Shown: piece after piece, positions 1 to 6,726 of the stretch
How the letters are laid out: each line of letters starts with the position of its first letter
How positions within the stretch are numbered: the first letter of the stretch is position 1
DNA from: Nostocaceae cyanobacterium CSSed10_463m
GTDB lineage: Bacteria; Cyanobacteriota; Cyanobacteriia; Cyanobacteriales; Nostocaceae
DNA: 7,250 nucleotides
Assembly (NCBI GenBank): GCA_003556955.1
Contig: PWQB01000711.1
Span: 1-7,250, forward strand
Direction: 5' to 3'
The notes under the pieces: generated by a model
Told to the model about the DNA's origin: nothing
Database searches by the model: none
Seen by the model: only the letters and a program-made list of their open reading frames with translations
Translations under genes and position numbers: made by a program

Positions 1-664
1 TACGTCTGACTAATAAATCTAAAATCTCTGGCTTTAAATGACCCCAATATTGTCCTTGGGGTAAGTCAACTAAGGTAGGTGCAAATTCGTGTCCACCAAA
101 ATGACTACATCGCCAAAAACGTAAGTTATTATTATTTGCAGCAGCGTATTCAGAACGTAATTTTTGATAAATTGGATAACCAAATCTGCTACAAGCCACA
201 TCTACATTCCCGTGGTTGCAAACGAGTATTTCTCGAATGTGGTTTGTTTGTTGCCGATATTGGTGAAAGTTTGGTAGTTCTTCGGGATTTTTAAGTAAAG
301 CTAATGCCAAAGAACCCACTAAAGCATGAGGTAGGATAAACTCATATTTCTCAAATTGGGCAAAAAATTTGGCGGGTCGGCGATAGTAGAATACACGAGT
401 ATAACCTGGATGGGAGTATTCTTTGTCTGTGGCGATCGCTATTACTCGAATTTTTATATTACTTTCCGAAACAACGTTTAATGCTGCTAATAAGCCCTGT
501 GGCATGGGGTCAGGTTCTATCCACATCTTATCTGGCCAAGGTTGTGCAGCTTCAATAATTAAGTATTGCTCTAATGTTACAGCAGAACCAATGGGGTCTT
601 CACCGTTAGCTTGGGAAATCTCGGAACAAAAACGGCAATTATTTTTAGTTTTGTTGGTTGACAT
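1..664 (-). CDS. Sucrase/ferredoxin-like [2Fe-2S] protein, thioredoxin fold (C-terminus missing)
   Basis: An open frame of 221 codons starts at ATG 664-662 and runs off the left edge without a stop; the family is usually about 300 residues or more. Seen: an N-terminal CRFC pair (C10, C13), the stretch ANGEDPIGSA, then C149-x8-C158 (CNHGNVDVAC), followed by SRFGYP and an HFGGH motif (H188, H192) and QYWGHL. This order is that of the Suc_Fer-like family. Known: the yeast relatives Apd1 and Aim32 bind a [2Fe-2S] cluster through two Cys and two His, and the Cx8C plus HxGGH pattern here matches. It should be a soluble cytoplasmic redox protein, as no signal peptide is visible. The start lies 8 bp after the stop of the siderophore-binding lipoprotein gene, with GGGAAG (676-681) as a Shine-Dalgarno 11 bp ahead, so it is the distal gene of that operon. 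Inference: it may reduce imported ferric siderophore. The substrate is unproven. Confidence 0.88.
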   Translation of the reverse strand, partial: MSTNKTKNNCRFCSEISQANGEDPIGSAVTLEQYLIIEAAQPWPDKMWIEPDPMPQGLLAALNVVSESNIKIRVIAIATDKEYSHPGYTRVFYYRRPAKFFAQFEKYEFILPHALVGSLALALLKNPEELPNFHQYRQQTNHIREILVCNHGNVDVACSRFGYPIYQKLRSEYAAANNNNLRFWRCSHFGGHEFAPTLVDLPQGQYWGHLKPEILDLLVRR

Positions 665-672
665 ATTTATGA

Positions 673-1626
673 TTACTTCCCTAAATATTTAAACAAGTCA
701 TCCAAAACGAGATTAGCAGCAATGTAGCCACTTCCACCCCAGTAACTATTTTCAACTTGATATACTTTTCCAGCCTGTACAGCGTTCAGTTGTTTCCATA
801 GAGGATGATTCATAACTTGCTGATAAAGTTGTGCTTCGGGATCTGGTACCATGAGAAAAATGATGTCGCCATCAGCATCCCCAATACTTTCAAGGGAGAT
901 ATCCATTCCCTCTTCCTGGGAAAGTGGGCGAGGAAAACCGATGTCTTCGAGAATAGTGCTACTGATTAATTTGGTTTTCCCAAATAGGCGGATTCTATCG
1001 GGACGAATGGCAATAATTGAGATGACAGTATTTGGGAGGCGATCGCCCATTTGCTGTTGTAATTCTGCAATTCGTTGATTGTAAGCATTGACGATTTCTT
1101 CAGCTTCAGATGTTTTCCCAAAGGCTTGGGCAAACAATTGAAAGCATTCTTTCCAGCGAATACTCTTACCATCCCACCACTGTCCAATCACTGTAGGAGC
1201 GATTTGTGATAGCCGATCATACAATTCCTGCTGTTCTCCATAATCATCTGTAGCCAAGATTAAATCTGGTTTGATAGTGAGAATTTTCTCTAAACTTAGT
1301 TGTCGTGAATGTAAACCAACACTGGCAGAACTTTCAAACCGTTCTCTCAAATAATCGCTTTGTTGTGCGTAATTAGTTGTACCTATGGGCTTGAAGCCCA
1401 GTATTAAAGCAGCCTCCAAAGTTGATTCACTCGCAGCAATAATTCGCTGTGGGTTATTAGGAACACAGGTTTCACCCATAAGATGTTTGACTATTCTGCA
1501 CTGTGAAGGCAATAACTCAGCAGAGCTAGTTAAGTTTTGTGAGATATTATTAGCACAAGCAGAAAATAGCACAATTGTCAAAATTGTTAACCCAAATAAT
1601 CCAAGCCCACGACGAATTTTATACAT
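673..1626 (-). CDS. Iron-siderophore ABC transporter substrate-binding lipoprotein (FecB/FhuD type)
   Basis: The 317-residue product has a basic N-terminus, a hydrophobic segment (residues 8-21) and a lipobox-like LFSAC, so C24 is the likely lipidated cysteine. The mature part is a Peripla_BP_2 domain (about 50-315): the NPQRIIAAS start of the first lobe, LGFKPIG, KILTIKPDLILA, and a second lobe with DGDIIFLMV, HPLWKQLNAVQAGKVYQV and the closing helix. This is the usual layout and length of ferric-siderophore (FecB/FhuD/FepB) binding proteins, which hand the ligand to an inner-membrane ABC importer; no permease or ATPase gene lies in the window. It begins 41 bp after the receptor stop and ends 8 bp before the 2Fe-2S gene, so the three are probably co-transcribed. 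No clear Shine-Dalgarno precedes ATG 1626. C43 and C54 could form a disulphide. The ligand cannot be read from sequence; hydroxamate or citrate types are both possible. A relic of a second copy lies near 6936-7018. Confidence 0.9.
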   Translation of the reverse strand: MYKIRRGLGLFGLTILTIVLFSACANNISQNLTSSAELLPSQCRIVKHLMGETCVPNNPQRIIAASESTLEAALILGFKPIGTTNYAQQSDYLRERFESSASVGLHSRQLSLEKILTIKPDLILATDDYGEQQELYDRLSQIAPTVIGQWWDGKSIRWKECFQLFAQAFGKTSEAEEIVNAYNQRIAELQQQMGDRLPNTVISIIAIRPDRIRLFGKTKLISSTILEDIGFPRPLSQEEGMDISLESIGDADGDIIFLMVPDPEAQLYQQVMNHPLWKQLNAVQAGKVYQVENSYWGGSGYIAANLVLDDLFKYLGK

Positions 1627-1643
1627 TTTAAAAAGTTGATTTA

Positions 1644-1659
1644 GTTCTACTCGAAGAAC
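1644..1659 (-). promoter_or_regulatory. Short inverted repeat between receptor and binding-protein genes
   Basis: GTTCT (1644-1648) and AGAAC (1655-1659) form a 5-bp stem with a 6-base loop in the 41-bp spacer. There is no U-run after it on the minus strand, so it does not look like a terminator. It could be a weak processing or attenuation point, or chance. Confidence 0.2.
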
Positions 1660-1667
1660 GGGACAAT

Positions 1668-4304
1668 CTAAAATTCCACTGACACCGTTCCTCTGACTGT
1701 CAACGGCGCACCAGGATTAATGCGAGTCCGGCGCTGGGTAGCTTCGATATAATCTACATTGAAAAGGTTGTTAACATTAATGCCAACCCGCCAGTTATTT
1801 CGCCGATAAAACACGCTGGCATCAGTACGCACATAACTAGGCACTTGAAAAGAGTTATTTAAATCACCTTGGCGTTCACCCATATAAAATAAACCCAAGC
1901 CAAATCCTAAGCCTTGCAAATCACCTGTTTGAATCTCATAAGTTGACCACAAACTGGCGGAGTTGAATGGCACACCATTGAGTAAATTACCAGGCTGTAG
2001 ATTGTCATCTTTGGTAACTCTGGCATCAGTGTAAGCATAGGAAGCAATCATATTCCATCCCGGAAGAATTTCCCCTGTGACATCCAACTCAATACCCCGA
2101 CTTCTTTGCTCTCCCACAGCAATAAAGAAACCTGGATTATCTTGATCAGGTGCGGGAATATTACTTCTGGTGAGTTCATAAGCAGCTAGGTTTGCGGTCA
2201 GTCTACCATTGAGAAACTCACCTCTAATGCCAACTTCATACTGCGTGCCACGTATTGGTTCAAGCAGTGAACCATCTACACGAGTGCTAGTGTTAGGTAC
2301 AAAGGATCTACTGAAACTGGTGTATAGAGAAATTGGCTGAATGGGTTGATAGACAATACCAACTCGCGGACTAAAGGCTTGGTCTTGTTGTCTACTAGAA
2401 GTAGAGCTTTGATCAAAATTGTCAAAAGAAGTAGAACTTTGATTAAGGGTGTCAAAGCGTCCACCTACAAGTAGTTTTAAGTTTTCAGCCAGCGTTACTT
2501 GATCTTGCACAAACAAGCCAAAAGAATTTGTGTTAGTTTCGCTAAAAAAGTCAAATTCAACTGGATACTGACCTCTAGCAGGTCGTGGAATAACTCCATA
2601 AACAGGATTAAAGATATTAATGCTGGCAGCATCATCATAGGGAACAAATAAATCCGATGTTTGCCGGGATAAATCAATGCCAAATAAAAGTGTATGTTGA
2701 ATTGAGCCAGTGGCAAACTTTCCTATGATATCGGTTTGTAATGCATAGGTTTTATCTTCAGCCTCACTCCCAAAAAATCCTCTACTCAGTTGCCAAGTAG
2801 TTTCGTTTAGTCTGAATGCTTCAGTTATAGAATTTACTACGTCATTAGAAGAGAAACGAAACCGATTGCGAATTTTCCAGTTGTCATTGAAACGATGCTC
2901 TAATCGATATCCTGCTGAAAATTTTGTACTTTCAAAAGAATCATCTCGTTCACCTAAAACTCGATTAAAGGGAATATTGGCAACGCCTGTACCAAAAGCA
3001 ATTAATGCCCGGTCAAATGGGCGCTGATCCTTTACGTACTCAAATTCAAATGTTAGGTCAGTGCGATCGCTAATCTTCCAGGCAACTACAGGCGAGATAA
3101 AAAATCGTTCCACTTCTGTGTCAAAATCCCGAAAGTTTCCTCCTTTTTCATAAGCTGCATTTAATCGATAGAGTAATGTCCCCTCTGGGTTTAAGGGGCC
3201 TGAGAAATCAAGAGTTGGTCGCACTAAACCGAAACTTCCAACTTGCAACCCAGCAGCATAAAAAGGTTCTGAGAGTGGTTGTTTGGTAACGTAGTTAACA
3301 ATACCACCGGGATCTAAATTCCCGTAGAGTACAGAAGCGGGGCCTTTGAGGACTTCTATCCGTTCTAAATTTGCCGTTTCTGTAATACCCCCACTGTCTC
3401 TAAAGCCATCGCGGAAATTGCCGCCAAATTGTTGAAATCCGCGAATGTTAAATGTCTCACCTATACCGCCACCTGTAGCATTTCCCCTCTGTACGCCACT
3501 GACATTATTCAGTGCTTCTGTGACGCGAATCACCTGTCGATCTTCTAGCACCTGTCGGGGAACTACTTGAATTGATTGCGGGATATCACGCAGAGGTGTG
3601 TCCGTCCTCGTCGCAGTTGTGGCATTGGGTACACTATATCCATCTTGCTGACCCGTTACCACCAATTCAATCGGCTGGTCTGGAGTTGATGGTTGTTCTG
3701 TTTGAGTTTCACCTTCTGCTGGTAATTGTGGAGTCTGGGCAGAAGTTACAACTGGTGTGAAGCCAAAAATCAGACCTTCGTCACTATCAAATAACGCCAC
3801 AGTCGGTAATCCCGCTTCACCCGCCACAGTCACGCGGATAGTATTTGCATCCAAGTTTGTTACCGTTATTTCAGTAATTCCCTCAGTTGGATTTTCGGAA
3901 CGGAATATGAACCCATCGCCACTGGGTAAAACTAATTGAGCATTGGGAATATCAGCGATAAAGTTATTCTCAGCACTACGATTGGTGATTTGTAACTCTT
4001 GTCCTTGATTGGTTTGTAATATCACCTCCACACCATTCTCAGTGGGATTAGCTTCTACTCCCATCACCTGTATCACTTCTGAGGGAACTGGTGACTGTAC
4101 TAGCATTTGGGCGCTAGTGCTGAGAGGCTTTATCTCACTGAGTTGGGGAATTTCTCTAATTTTCCGGGATTGATGTAATACAGAAGCAATAGATTGACTC
4201 TGAGTTTGTGAGTTTGTTACCTGTTCGGCTGTTGCACTCACGGTACACCACAGCCAGACTGAACTTGTGAGTAATAAAATTGGTGATAAATGCTTGGGTT
4301 TCAT
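1668..4304 (-). CDS. TonB-dependent siderophore receptor with N-terminal AMIN domain
   Basis: The 878-residue product is an outer-membrane gated channel for ferric siderophore, driven by TonB-ExbB-ExbD. Domains in order: signal peptide (1-26, cleavage likely after SATA); a polar linker; an AMIN-type domain (about 76-182, from VIQVMGVEAN to GLIFGF); a Pro/Gln/Glu-rich linker; a TonB-box-like ELVVTG (213-218); the plug (about 230-345) with TPLRDIPQSIQVV, FNIRGF, LERIEVLKGPASVLYG and DPGGIVNYVTK; then a 22-strand-type barrel to the C-terminal Phe (GTVSVEF). The plug and barrel resemble the FhuA/FhuE/FpvA siderophore group; the exact ligand is not readable. AMIN domains bind cell-wall or envelope polymers and are common on cyanobacterial receptors of this type, making them longer than the roughly 700-residue enterobacterial ones. 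ATG 4304 is supported by GGAG (4311-4314) 6 bp upstream and by the signal peptide starting there. It is first in the operon with the binding protein and lies downstream of a candidate AraC-type operator. Confidence 0.95.
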   Translation of the reverse strand: MKPKHLSPILLLTSSVWLWCTVSATAEQVTNSQTQSQSIASVLHQSRKIREIPQLSEIKPLSTSAQMLVQSPVPSEVIQVMGVEANPTENGVEVILQTNQGQELQITNRSAENNFIADIPNAQLVLPSGDGFIFRSENPTEGITEITVTNLDANTIRVTVAGEAGLPTVALFDSDEGLIFGFTPVVTSAQTPQLPAEGETQTEQPSTPDQPIELVVTGQQDGYSVPNATTATRTDTPLRDIPQSIQVVPRQVLEDRQVIRVTEALNNVSGVQRGNATGGGIGETFNIRGFQQFGGNFRDGFRDSGGITETANLERIEVLKGPASVLYGNLDPGGIVNYVTKQPLSEPFYAAGLQVGSFGLVRPTLDFSGPLNPEGTLLYRLNAAYEKGGNFRDFDTEVERFFISPVVAWKISDRTDLTFEFEYVKDQRPFDRALIAFGTGVANIPFNRVLGERDDSFESTKFSAGYRLEHRFNDNWKIRNRFRFSSNDVVNSITEAFRLNETTWQLSRGFFGSEAEDKTYALQTDIIGKFATGSIQHTLLFGIDLSRQTSDLFVPYDDAASINIFNPVYGVIPRPARGQYPVEFDFFSETNTNSFGLFVQDQVTLAENLKLLVGGRFDTLNQSSTSFDNFDQSSTSSRQQDQAFSPRVGIVYQPIQPISLYTSFSRSFVPNTSTRVDGSLLEPIRGTQYEVGIRGEFLNGRLTANLAAYELTRSNIPAPDQDNPGFFIAVGEQRSRGIELDVTGEILPGWNMIASYAYTDARVTKDDNLQPGNLLNGVPFNSASLWSTYEIQTGDLQGLGFGLGLFYMGERQGDLNNSFQVPSYVRTDASVFYRRNNWRVGINVNNLFNVDYIEATQRRTRINPGAPLTVRGTVSVEF

Positions 4305-4369
4305 AAACTACTCCATACACCTGGCCGCGCAGTTCAGTCAGGGATACTTAATAAAAAGGATTCTCAAGA

Positions 4370-4399
4370 AAAATAAAATAAAGTTGAGTAGTTGTGCAA
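4370..4399 (-). promoter_or_regulatory. Candidate promoter of the siderophore receptor operon
   Basis: On the minus strand, TTGCAC (4399-4394) is followed after 18 bp by TATTTT (4375-4370), a fair -35 with a weak -10. This would give a leader of about 60 bases before ATG 4304. A weak -10 with an activator site just upstream (4411-4448) fits activator-dependent transcription. Other registers of the AT-rich run are possible for the -10. Confidence 0.4.
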
Positions 4400-4410
4400 G
4401 CCGTTTTGAT

Positions 4411-4448
4411 GCCAAGGCGGACTTTTTAGCGGCCGAGACGGACTTTTT
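4411..4448 (-). promoter_or_regulatory. Candidate AraC-type operator: two 17-bp direct repeats 21 bp apart
   Basis: On the plus strand GCCAAGGCGGACTTTTT (4411-4427) and GCCGAGACGGACTTTTT (4432-4448) match at 15 of 17 positions. The start-to-start distance is 21 bp, two DNA turns, so both face the same side of the helix. AraC-family dimers typically bind such paired direct repeats. The site begins 11 bp upstream of the proposed -35 of the receptor promoter and lies just past the 3' end of the AraC-family gene, the natural candidate to bind it. Binding itself is inferred. Confidence 0.5.
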
Positions 4449-4457
4449 CTTAAAATC

Positions 4458-5498
4458 TTACCCTCGATTCAAACTAATCAGATCGCTGCTTTTGCGATAT
4501 TGCATTTGGTAAGACTTGGGATTAATGCCATATTGCTTGCGAAACGCCACTGCAAACCGACTGCGATCGCTATAGCCAACTACTTTTGCTACTTGGTCTA
4601 CGGGGATTTCTGAGTCCATTAATAATTGCCGTGCTTGCTCTAATCGATAGTAACGCAAGTATGCAAATGGTGTAGTTTTAAATACCTGATGAAACCCTTG
4701 TTTGAGTTTGCGATCATTTAATCCTACTTGCCGTGATAAATCGAGAACTGAAGGGGGATTATCTAGATTTTGAATCAGAATTTCTTTGGCATGATAAATA
4801 CAGTCAATATCACCCGTAGATAAATAAAATTGTGATTTAGCAGTGGCTACAGGTTCTAGAAACTGACTAAACTTAAGTGTCATCAATTCAAGAGCCTTCG
4901 CTTCCAAATATAGAGATTTCATAGCTCCCTCAAAGGGGCAATTTAATATTTGTTGTAGAGCTAGTTGCATTTCTGGTGTTGTAATTCCCTGGTGGTGAAA
5001 AGGTTTCACATCACTTCCATCGACAAACTTTTGTAATTCACAAGGAAGATATTGTAATTGATTAGCATTAAAATTGCTAAAAAATTTTGTTGGCTCAATC
5101 AGAATCTGCACTCTGAAAATTTTCTGTCCGGCTACACATTCATCGATTTCTTTGATTCCTGGTAAAAATTCCAGATAATTACGACCTGCTACTTCATCTG
5201 CCGAATTTGTCAAACCCTGTAAAACTGTTTTGGTATTACCTTTAATAAAAAAGCTTAAATTTATTGTAGGATTATTTCTACGTTTTGAAATTTCGATTAA
5301 ATTCTCGATAGGTGTAATTTCATAAGTTGTGATTGTTAACCCAGAGCGCAGCAGCATATACCATTCCTGCCAATGAAAATATTTTGTACTTGCCTTTATA
5401 GATTCTTCATAGATATCAGAACTTGAATTAGATTGATGATGTGTTAGACCTTCGTCTAACATTTCGCAGAAATCTTGCTGATACAAAACTATTGTCAT
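4458..5498 (-). CDS. AraC-family transcriptional regulator, PchR-like
   Basis: The 346-residue product has a C-terminal AraC/XylS DNA-binding domain with two helix-turn-helix units: first about 245-275 (PSVLDLSRQVGLNDRKLKQGF), second about 297-330 with the family signature VGYSDRSRF-AVAF-KQYGINPKSY. The N-terminal 230 residues form the effector-sensing part and show no other recognisable domain. The length and arrangement match PchR-type regulators, which in bacteria sense ferric siderophore and activate the genes for its uptake. It lies directly upstream of the receptor operon on the same strand (153 bp apart), supporting that role. ATG 5498 has no Shine-Dalgarno, and no better in-frame start is apparent. 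A palindrome covers its likely -10 box, suggesting iron or self repression. The name pchR is not assigned because the inducer is unknown. Confidence 0.9.
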   Translation of the reverse strand: MTIVLYQQDFCEMLDEGLTHHQSNSSSDIYEESIKASTKYFHWQEWYMLLRSGLTITTYEITPIENLIEISKRRNNPTINLSFFIKGNTKTVLQGLTNSADEVAGRNYLEFLPGIKEIDECVAGQKIFRVQILIEPTKFFSNFNANQLQYLPCELQKFVDGSDVKPFHHQGITTPEMQLALQQILNCPFEGAMKSLYLEAKALELMTLKFSQFLEPVATAKSQFYLSTGDIDCIYHAKEILIQNLDNPPSVLDLSRQVGLNDRKLKQGFHQVFKTTPFAYLRYYRLEQARQLLMDSEIPVDQVAKVVGYSDRSRFAVAFRKQYGINPKSYQMQYRKSSDLISLNRG

Positions 5499-5548
5499 AT
5501 TTTCTGGAGTAATTTATTTTAGGTAAATGGAGTATTTTTGATGTTTAT

Positions 5549-5581
5549 TGAGATTATATCTCATTTTAGCACTAGATTATG
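5549..5581 (-). promoter_or_regulatory. Candidate promoter of the AraC-type regulator with palindrome over the -10 box
   Basis: On the minus strand TGAGATATAATCTCA (5563-5549) contains a perfect TATAAT -10 (5558-5553) inside 6-bp inverted arms TGAGAT/ATCTCA. A poor -35, CATAAT (5581-5576), lies 17 bp upstream. The leader would be about 48 bases. A repressor on this palindrome would block RNA polymerase. It partly resembles the 7-1-7 Fur box (TGATAATnATTATCA), which would suit an iron-regulated gene, but the match is incomplete. Confidence 0.45.
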
Positions 5582-5706
5582 TAGCATAAGCAGCAGACGG
5601 TGTGGGTAAAACTCCATAGCTACCTGAGAGGTTGTTTGATTCTGGAAATTGTGTGTCGGGTGGGTAATATAACTCGTTTTTCAGTATCTACCCGGTTTAT
5701 TGCTGC

Positions 5707-5792
5707 AAAAATGAACAACGTCATCCTTTAAACAAACAAAGGCGATCGCCTCCACTGTATGATTGAACCTCTGGGTGTTCCTGGGACGCGAT
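5707..5792 (+). repeat. 86-bp direct repeat, copy A (upstream of xisH)
   Basis: It matches copy B at 6726-6811 in the same orientation at 84 of 86 positions (differences at 5736 C/T and 5787 C/T). It contains a GGCGATCGCC palindrome with a HIP1 core (5742-5749). It has no transposase and no clear terminal inverted repeats. With copy B it brackets xisHI; the repeat-to-repeat distance is 1019 bp. Confidence 0.93.
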
Positions 5793-5814
5793 GGGCTGGC
5801 GGGGCGTAGGCGAT
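5793..5814 (+). repeat. 22-bp GC-rich insertion next to repeat copy A, flanked by GCGAT
   Basis: Copy B reads GCGAT straight into CGCT, making a HIP1 site. Copy A reads GCGAT (5788-5792), 17 GC-rich bases, then GCGAT (5810-5814) and CGCT. The 22-bp difference with a 5-bp flanking duplication fits either insertion of a tiny mobile element into a HIP1 site in A or its deletion from B. Small dispersed repeats of about 21-27 bp are known in Nostoc genomes; whether this is one of them is not shown. Confidence 0.5.
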
Positions 5815-5906
5815 CGCTAGAAGAAGTAAGTTTGAAGATAATAAATATTTCGCAACGTCCACAGACTAAACTATTCTTGCTATCACTAGGAATTTATTGC
5901 TAATGA

Positions 5907-5935
5907 TGCTGTCAGATTCGTGGGGCAATTATGAT
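5907..5935 (+). promoter_or_regulatory. Candidate promoter of xisHI
   Basis: TATGAT (5930-5935) is a good -10, with TGCTGT (5907-5912) as a poor -35 17 bp upstream. Transcription would begin about 30 bases ahead of the xisH GTG. It lies outside repeat A. This is only a consensus match. Confidence 0.3.
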
Positions 5936-5971
5936 AGATTAAAGTAGCAAAATGAAGATTAAACATAAGTT

Positions 5972-6391
5972 GTGGCTGCTAAAGATCGCTTTCATCAAGT
6001 TGTTAAGACATCTCTGATTAAGGATGGGTGGAATGTTACTCACGATCCATTACAGATTAAGGTAGGTGGTGTGGATATGGAAATTGACTTGGGGGCAGAA
6101 CGTTTGCTAGCAGCAGAACGCGGAGATGAAAAAATAGCGGTTGAGGTCAAAAGCTTTCTTAGTAGTGCATCCGCAATTTCCGAATTCCATACGGCACTAG
6201 GTCAATTTATTAACTATCGAGCCGCATTACGTCGTGAAGATCCAAATCGCGTCCTCTATCTAGCTGTACCGATTTTAGTATATAACAGCTTCTTTCAACT
6301 TGATTTTCCAGCCTCAATGCTACTAGAAAATTCCGTAAAACTGTTGGTATATGATATTCAATTAGTGCAGATTACAGAGTGGAAAACATGA
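5972..6391 (+). CDS. xisH: XisH-family protein, PD-(D/E)XK nuclease-like
   Basis: The 139-residue product matches XisH along its whole length: AKDRFHQVVKTSLIKDGW, THDPL-IKVGGVDMEIDLGAE, IAVEVKSF, FHTALGQFINYR and NRVLYLAVP. Known: in Anabaena PCC 7120, XisH and XisI act with the recombinase XisF in excision of the fdxN element during heterocyst formation, and XisH has a restriction-endonuclease-like fold. Seen here: D39 plus E58-V59-K60, the expected PD-(D/E)XK metal and catalytic set, and Q78-x3-Y82, like the QxxxY motif of RecB-type nucleases. So the active site looks intact. GTG 5972 is chosen because it gives the family N-terminus; the ATG at 5952 is out of frame. The Shine-Dalgarno is weak. 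It overlaps xisI by 4 bp. No xisF or fdxN sequence is in the window, so the fdxN role cannot be assumed; xisHI homologues are often many per genome and of unknown function. Confidence 0.93.
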   Translation: MAAKDRFHQVVKTSLIKDGWNVTHDPLQIKVGGVDMEIDLGAERLLAAERGDEKIAVEVKSFLSSASAISEFHTALGQFINYRAALRREDPNRVLYLAVPILVYNSFFQLDFPASMLLENSVKLLVYDIQLVQITEWKT

Positions 6392-6726
6392 CGGAAAAAC
6401 TAATTTTTTATCAGCAAATTGTGCAGGAATTATTAATGAAATATTCTCAAAATAAGCCTGCATACGGTGAAATTGAAGTGGAAACTGTGTTTGATACGCA
6501 ACGAAATCATTACCAAATTATACATTTGGGTTGGCAACATAACCGTTGGATTCATCAATGTGTAATGCACCTTGATATCAGAAATGAAAAAATTTGGATT
6601 TTCTACAATTCAACTGAACATGATATTGCAGCAGAGTTAGTTAGTCTGGGTGTACCAAAGCAAGATATTGTGCTGGGTTTTCACCCTCCTTTCATGCGTG
6701 AATTGAGTGATTATGGTGTGGGATGA
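6388..6726 (+). CDS. xisI: XisI-family protein, partner of XisH
   Basis: The 112-residue product has the usual XisI length and landmarks: YQQIVQELLMKYS near the N-terminus, VETVFDTQRNHYQIIHLGW, then IWIFYNSTEHDIAAELVSLGVPKQDIVLGFHPP and a C-terminus of RELSDYGVG. Known: XisI is a small protein always encoded next to XisH and needed with it for fdxN-element excision in Anabaena PCC 7120; its biochemical role is unclear. ATG 6388 is chosen over the in-frame GTG at 6379 because it overlaps the xisH stop as ATGA, a standard translational-coupling junction, and gives the family length. The stop TGA (6724-6726) shares its last base with the first base of repeat copy B. Tight coupling to a nuclease-fold protein suggests a complex or a controller-effector pair; that is inference. 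Confidence 0.93.
   Translation: MTEKLIFYQQIVQELLMKYSQNKPAYGEIEVETVFDTQRNHYQIIHLGWQHNRWIHQCVMHLDIRNEKIWIFYNSTEHDIAAELVSLGVPKQDIVLGFHPPFMRELSDYGVG

Larger units (their letters stand above)
5499..5971. other. Divergent intergenic region between the regulator and xisH
   Basis: This 473-bp stretch holds no convincing gene. It contains the regulator promoter with its palindrome (5549-5563), about 140 bp with no recognisable signal, repeat copy A (5707-5792) with the extra 22-bp segment (5793-5814), and a likely xisH promoter near 5930. Only very short open frames occur, without ribosome binding sites. Confidence 0.6.

Noticed and set aside
79..692. Two plus-strand open frames (79-294 and 423-692)
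   Set aside because: They lie opposite the strongly supported minus-strand 2Fe-2S protein gene and resemble no family.
851..1639. Plus-strand frames 851-1078 and 1385-1639 and minus frame 966-1187
   Set aside because: All are shadows inside the FecB-like gene, with no ribosome binding sites or family features.
4267..4512. 81-residue plus-strand frame across the receptor-regulator gap
   Set aside because: It runs opposite the ends of two real genes and through the operator repeats; the sequence is low in protein-like features and has no known family.
5650..5700. Possible hairpin GGGTA/TACCC as a terminator
   Set aside because: The stem is only 5 bp with a loop of more than 20 bases and no T-run.
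5707..5811. Short open frames inside the 86-bp repeat (for example one beginning MIEPLGVPG)
   Set aside because: They end within 16 codons, differ between the two copies after the repeat, and have no ribosome binding site; the repeat is treated as non-coding.
5952..6017. ATG at 5952 as the xisH start
   Set aside because: It is not in the XisH frame and stops after 21 codons.
6379..6387. GTG at 6379 as the xisI start, adding three residues
   Set aside because: ATG 6388 forms the ATGA coupling junction with xisH and gives the usual family length.
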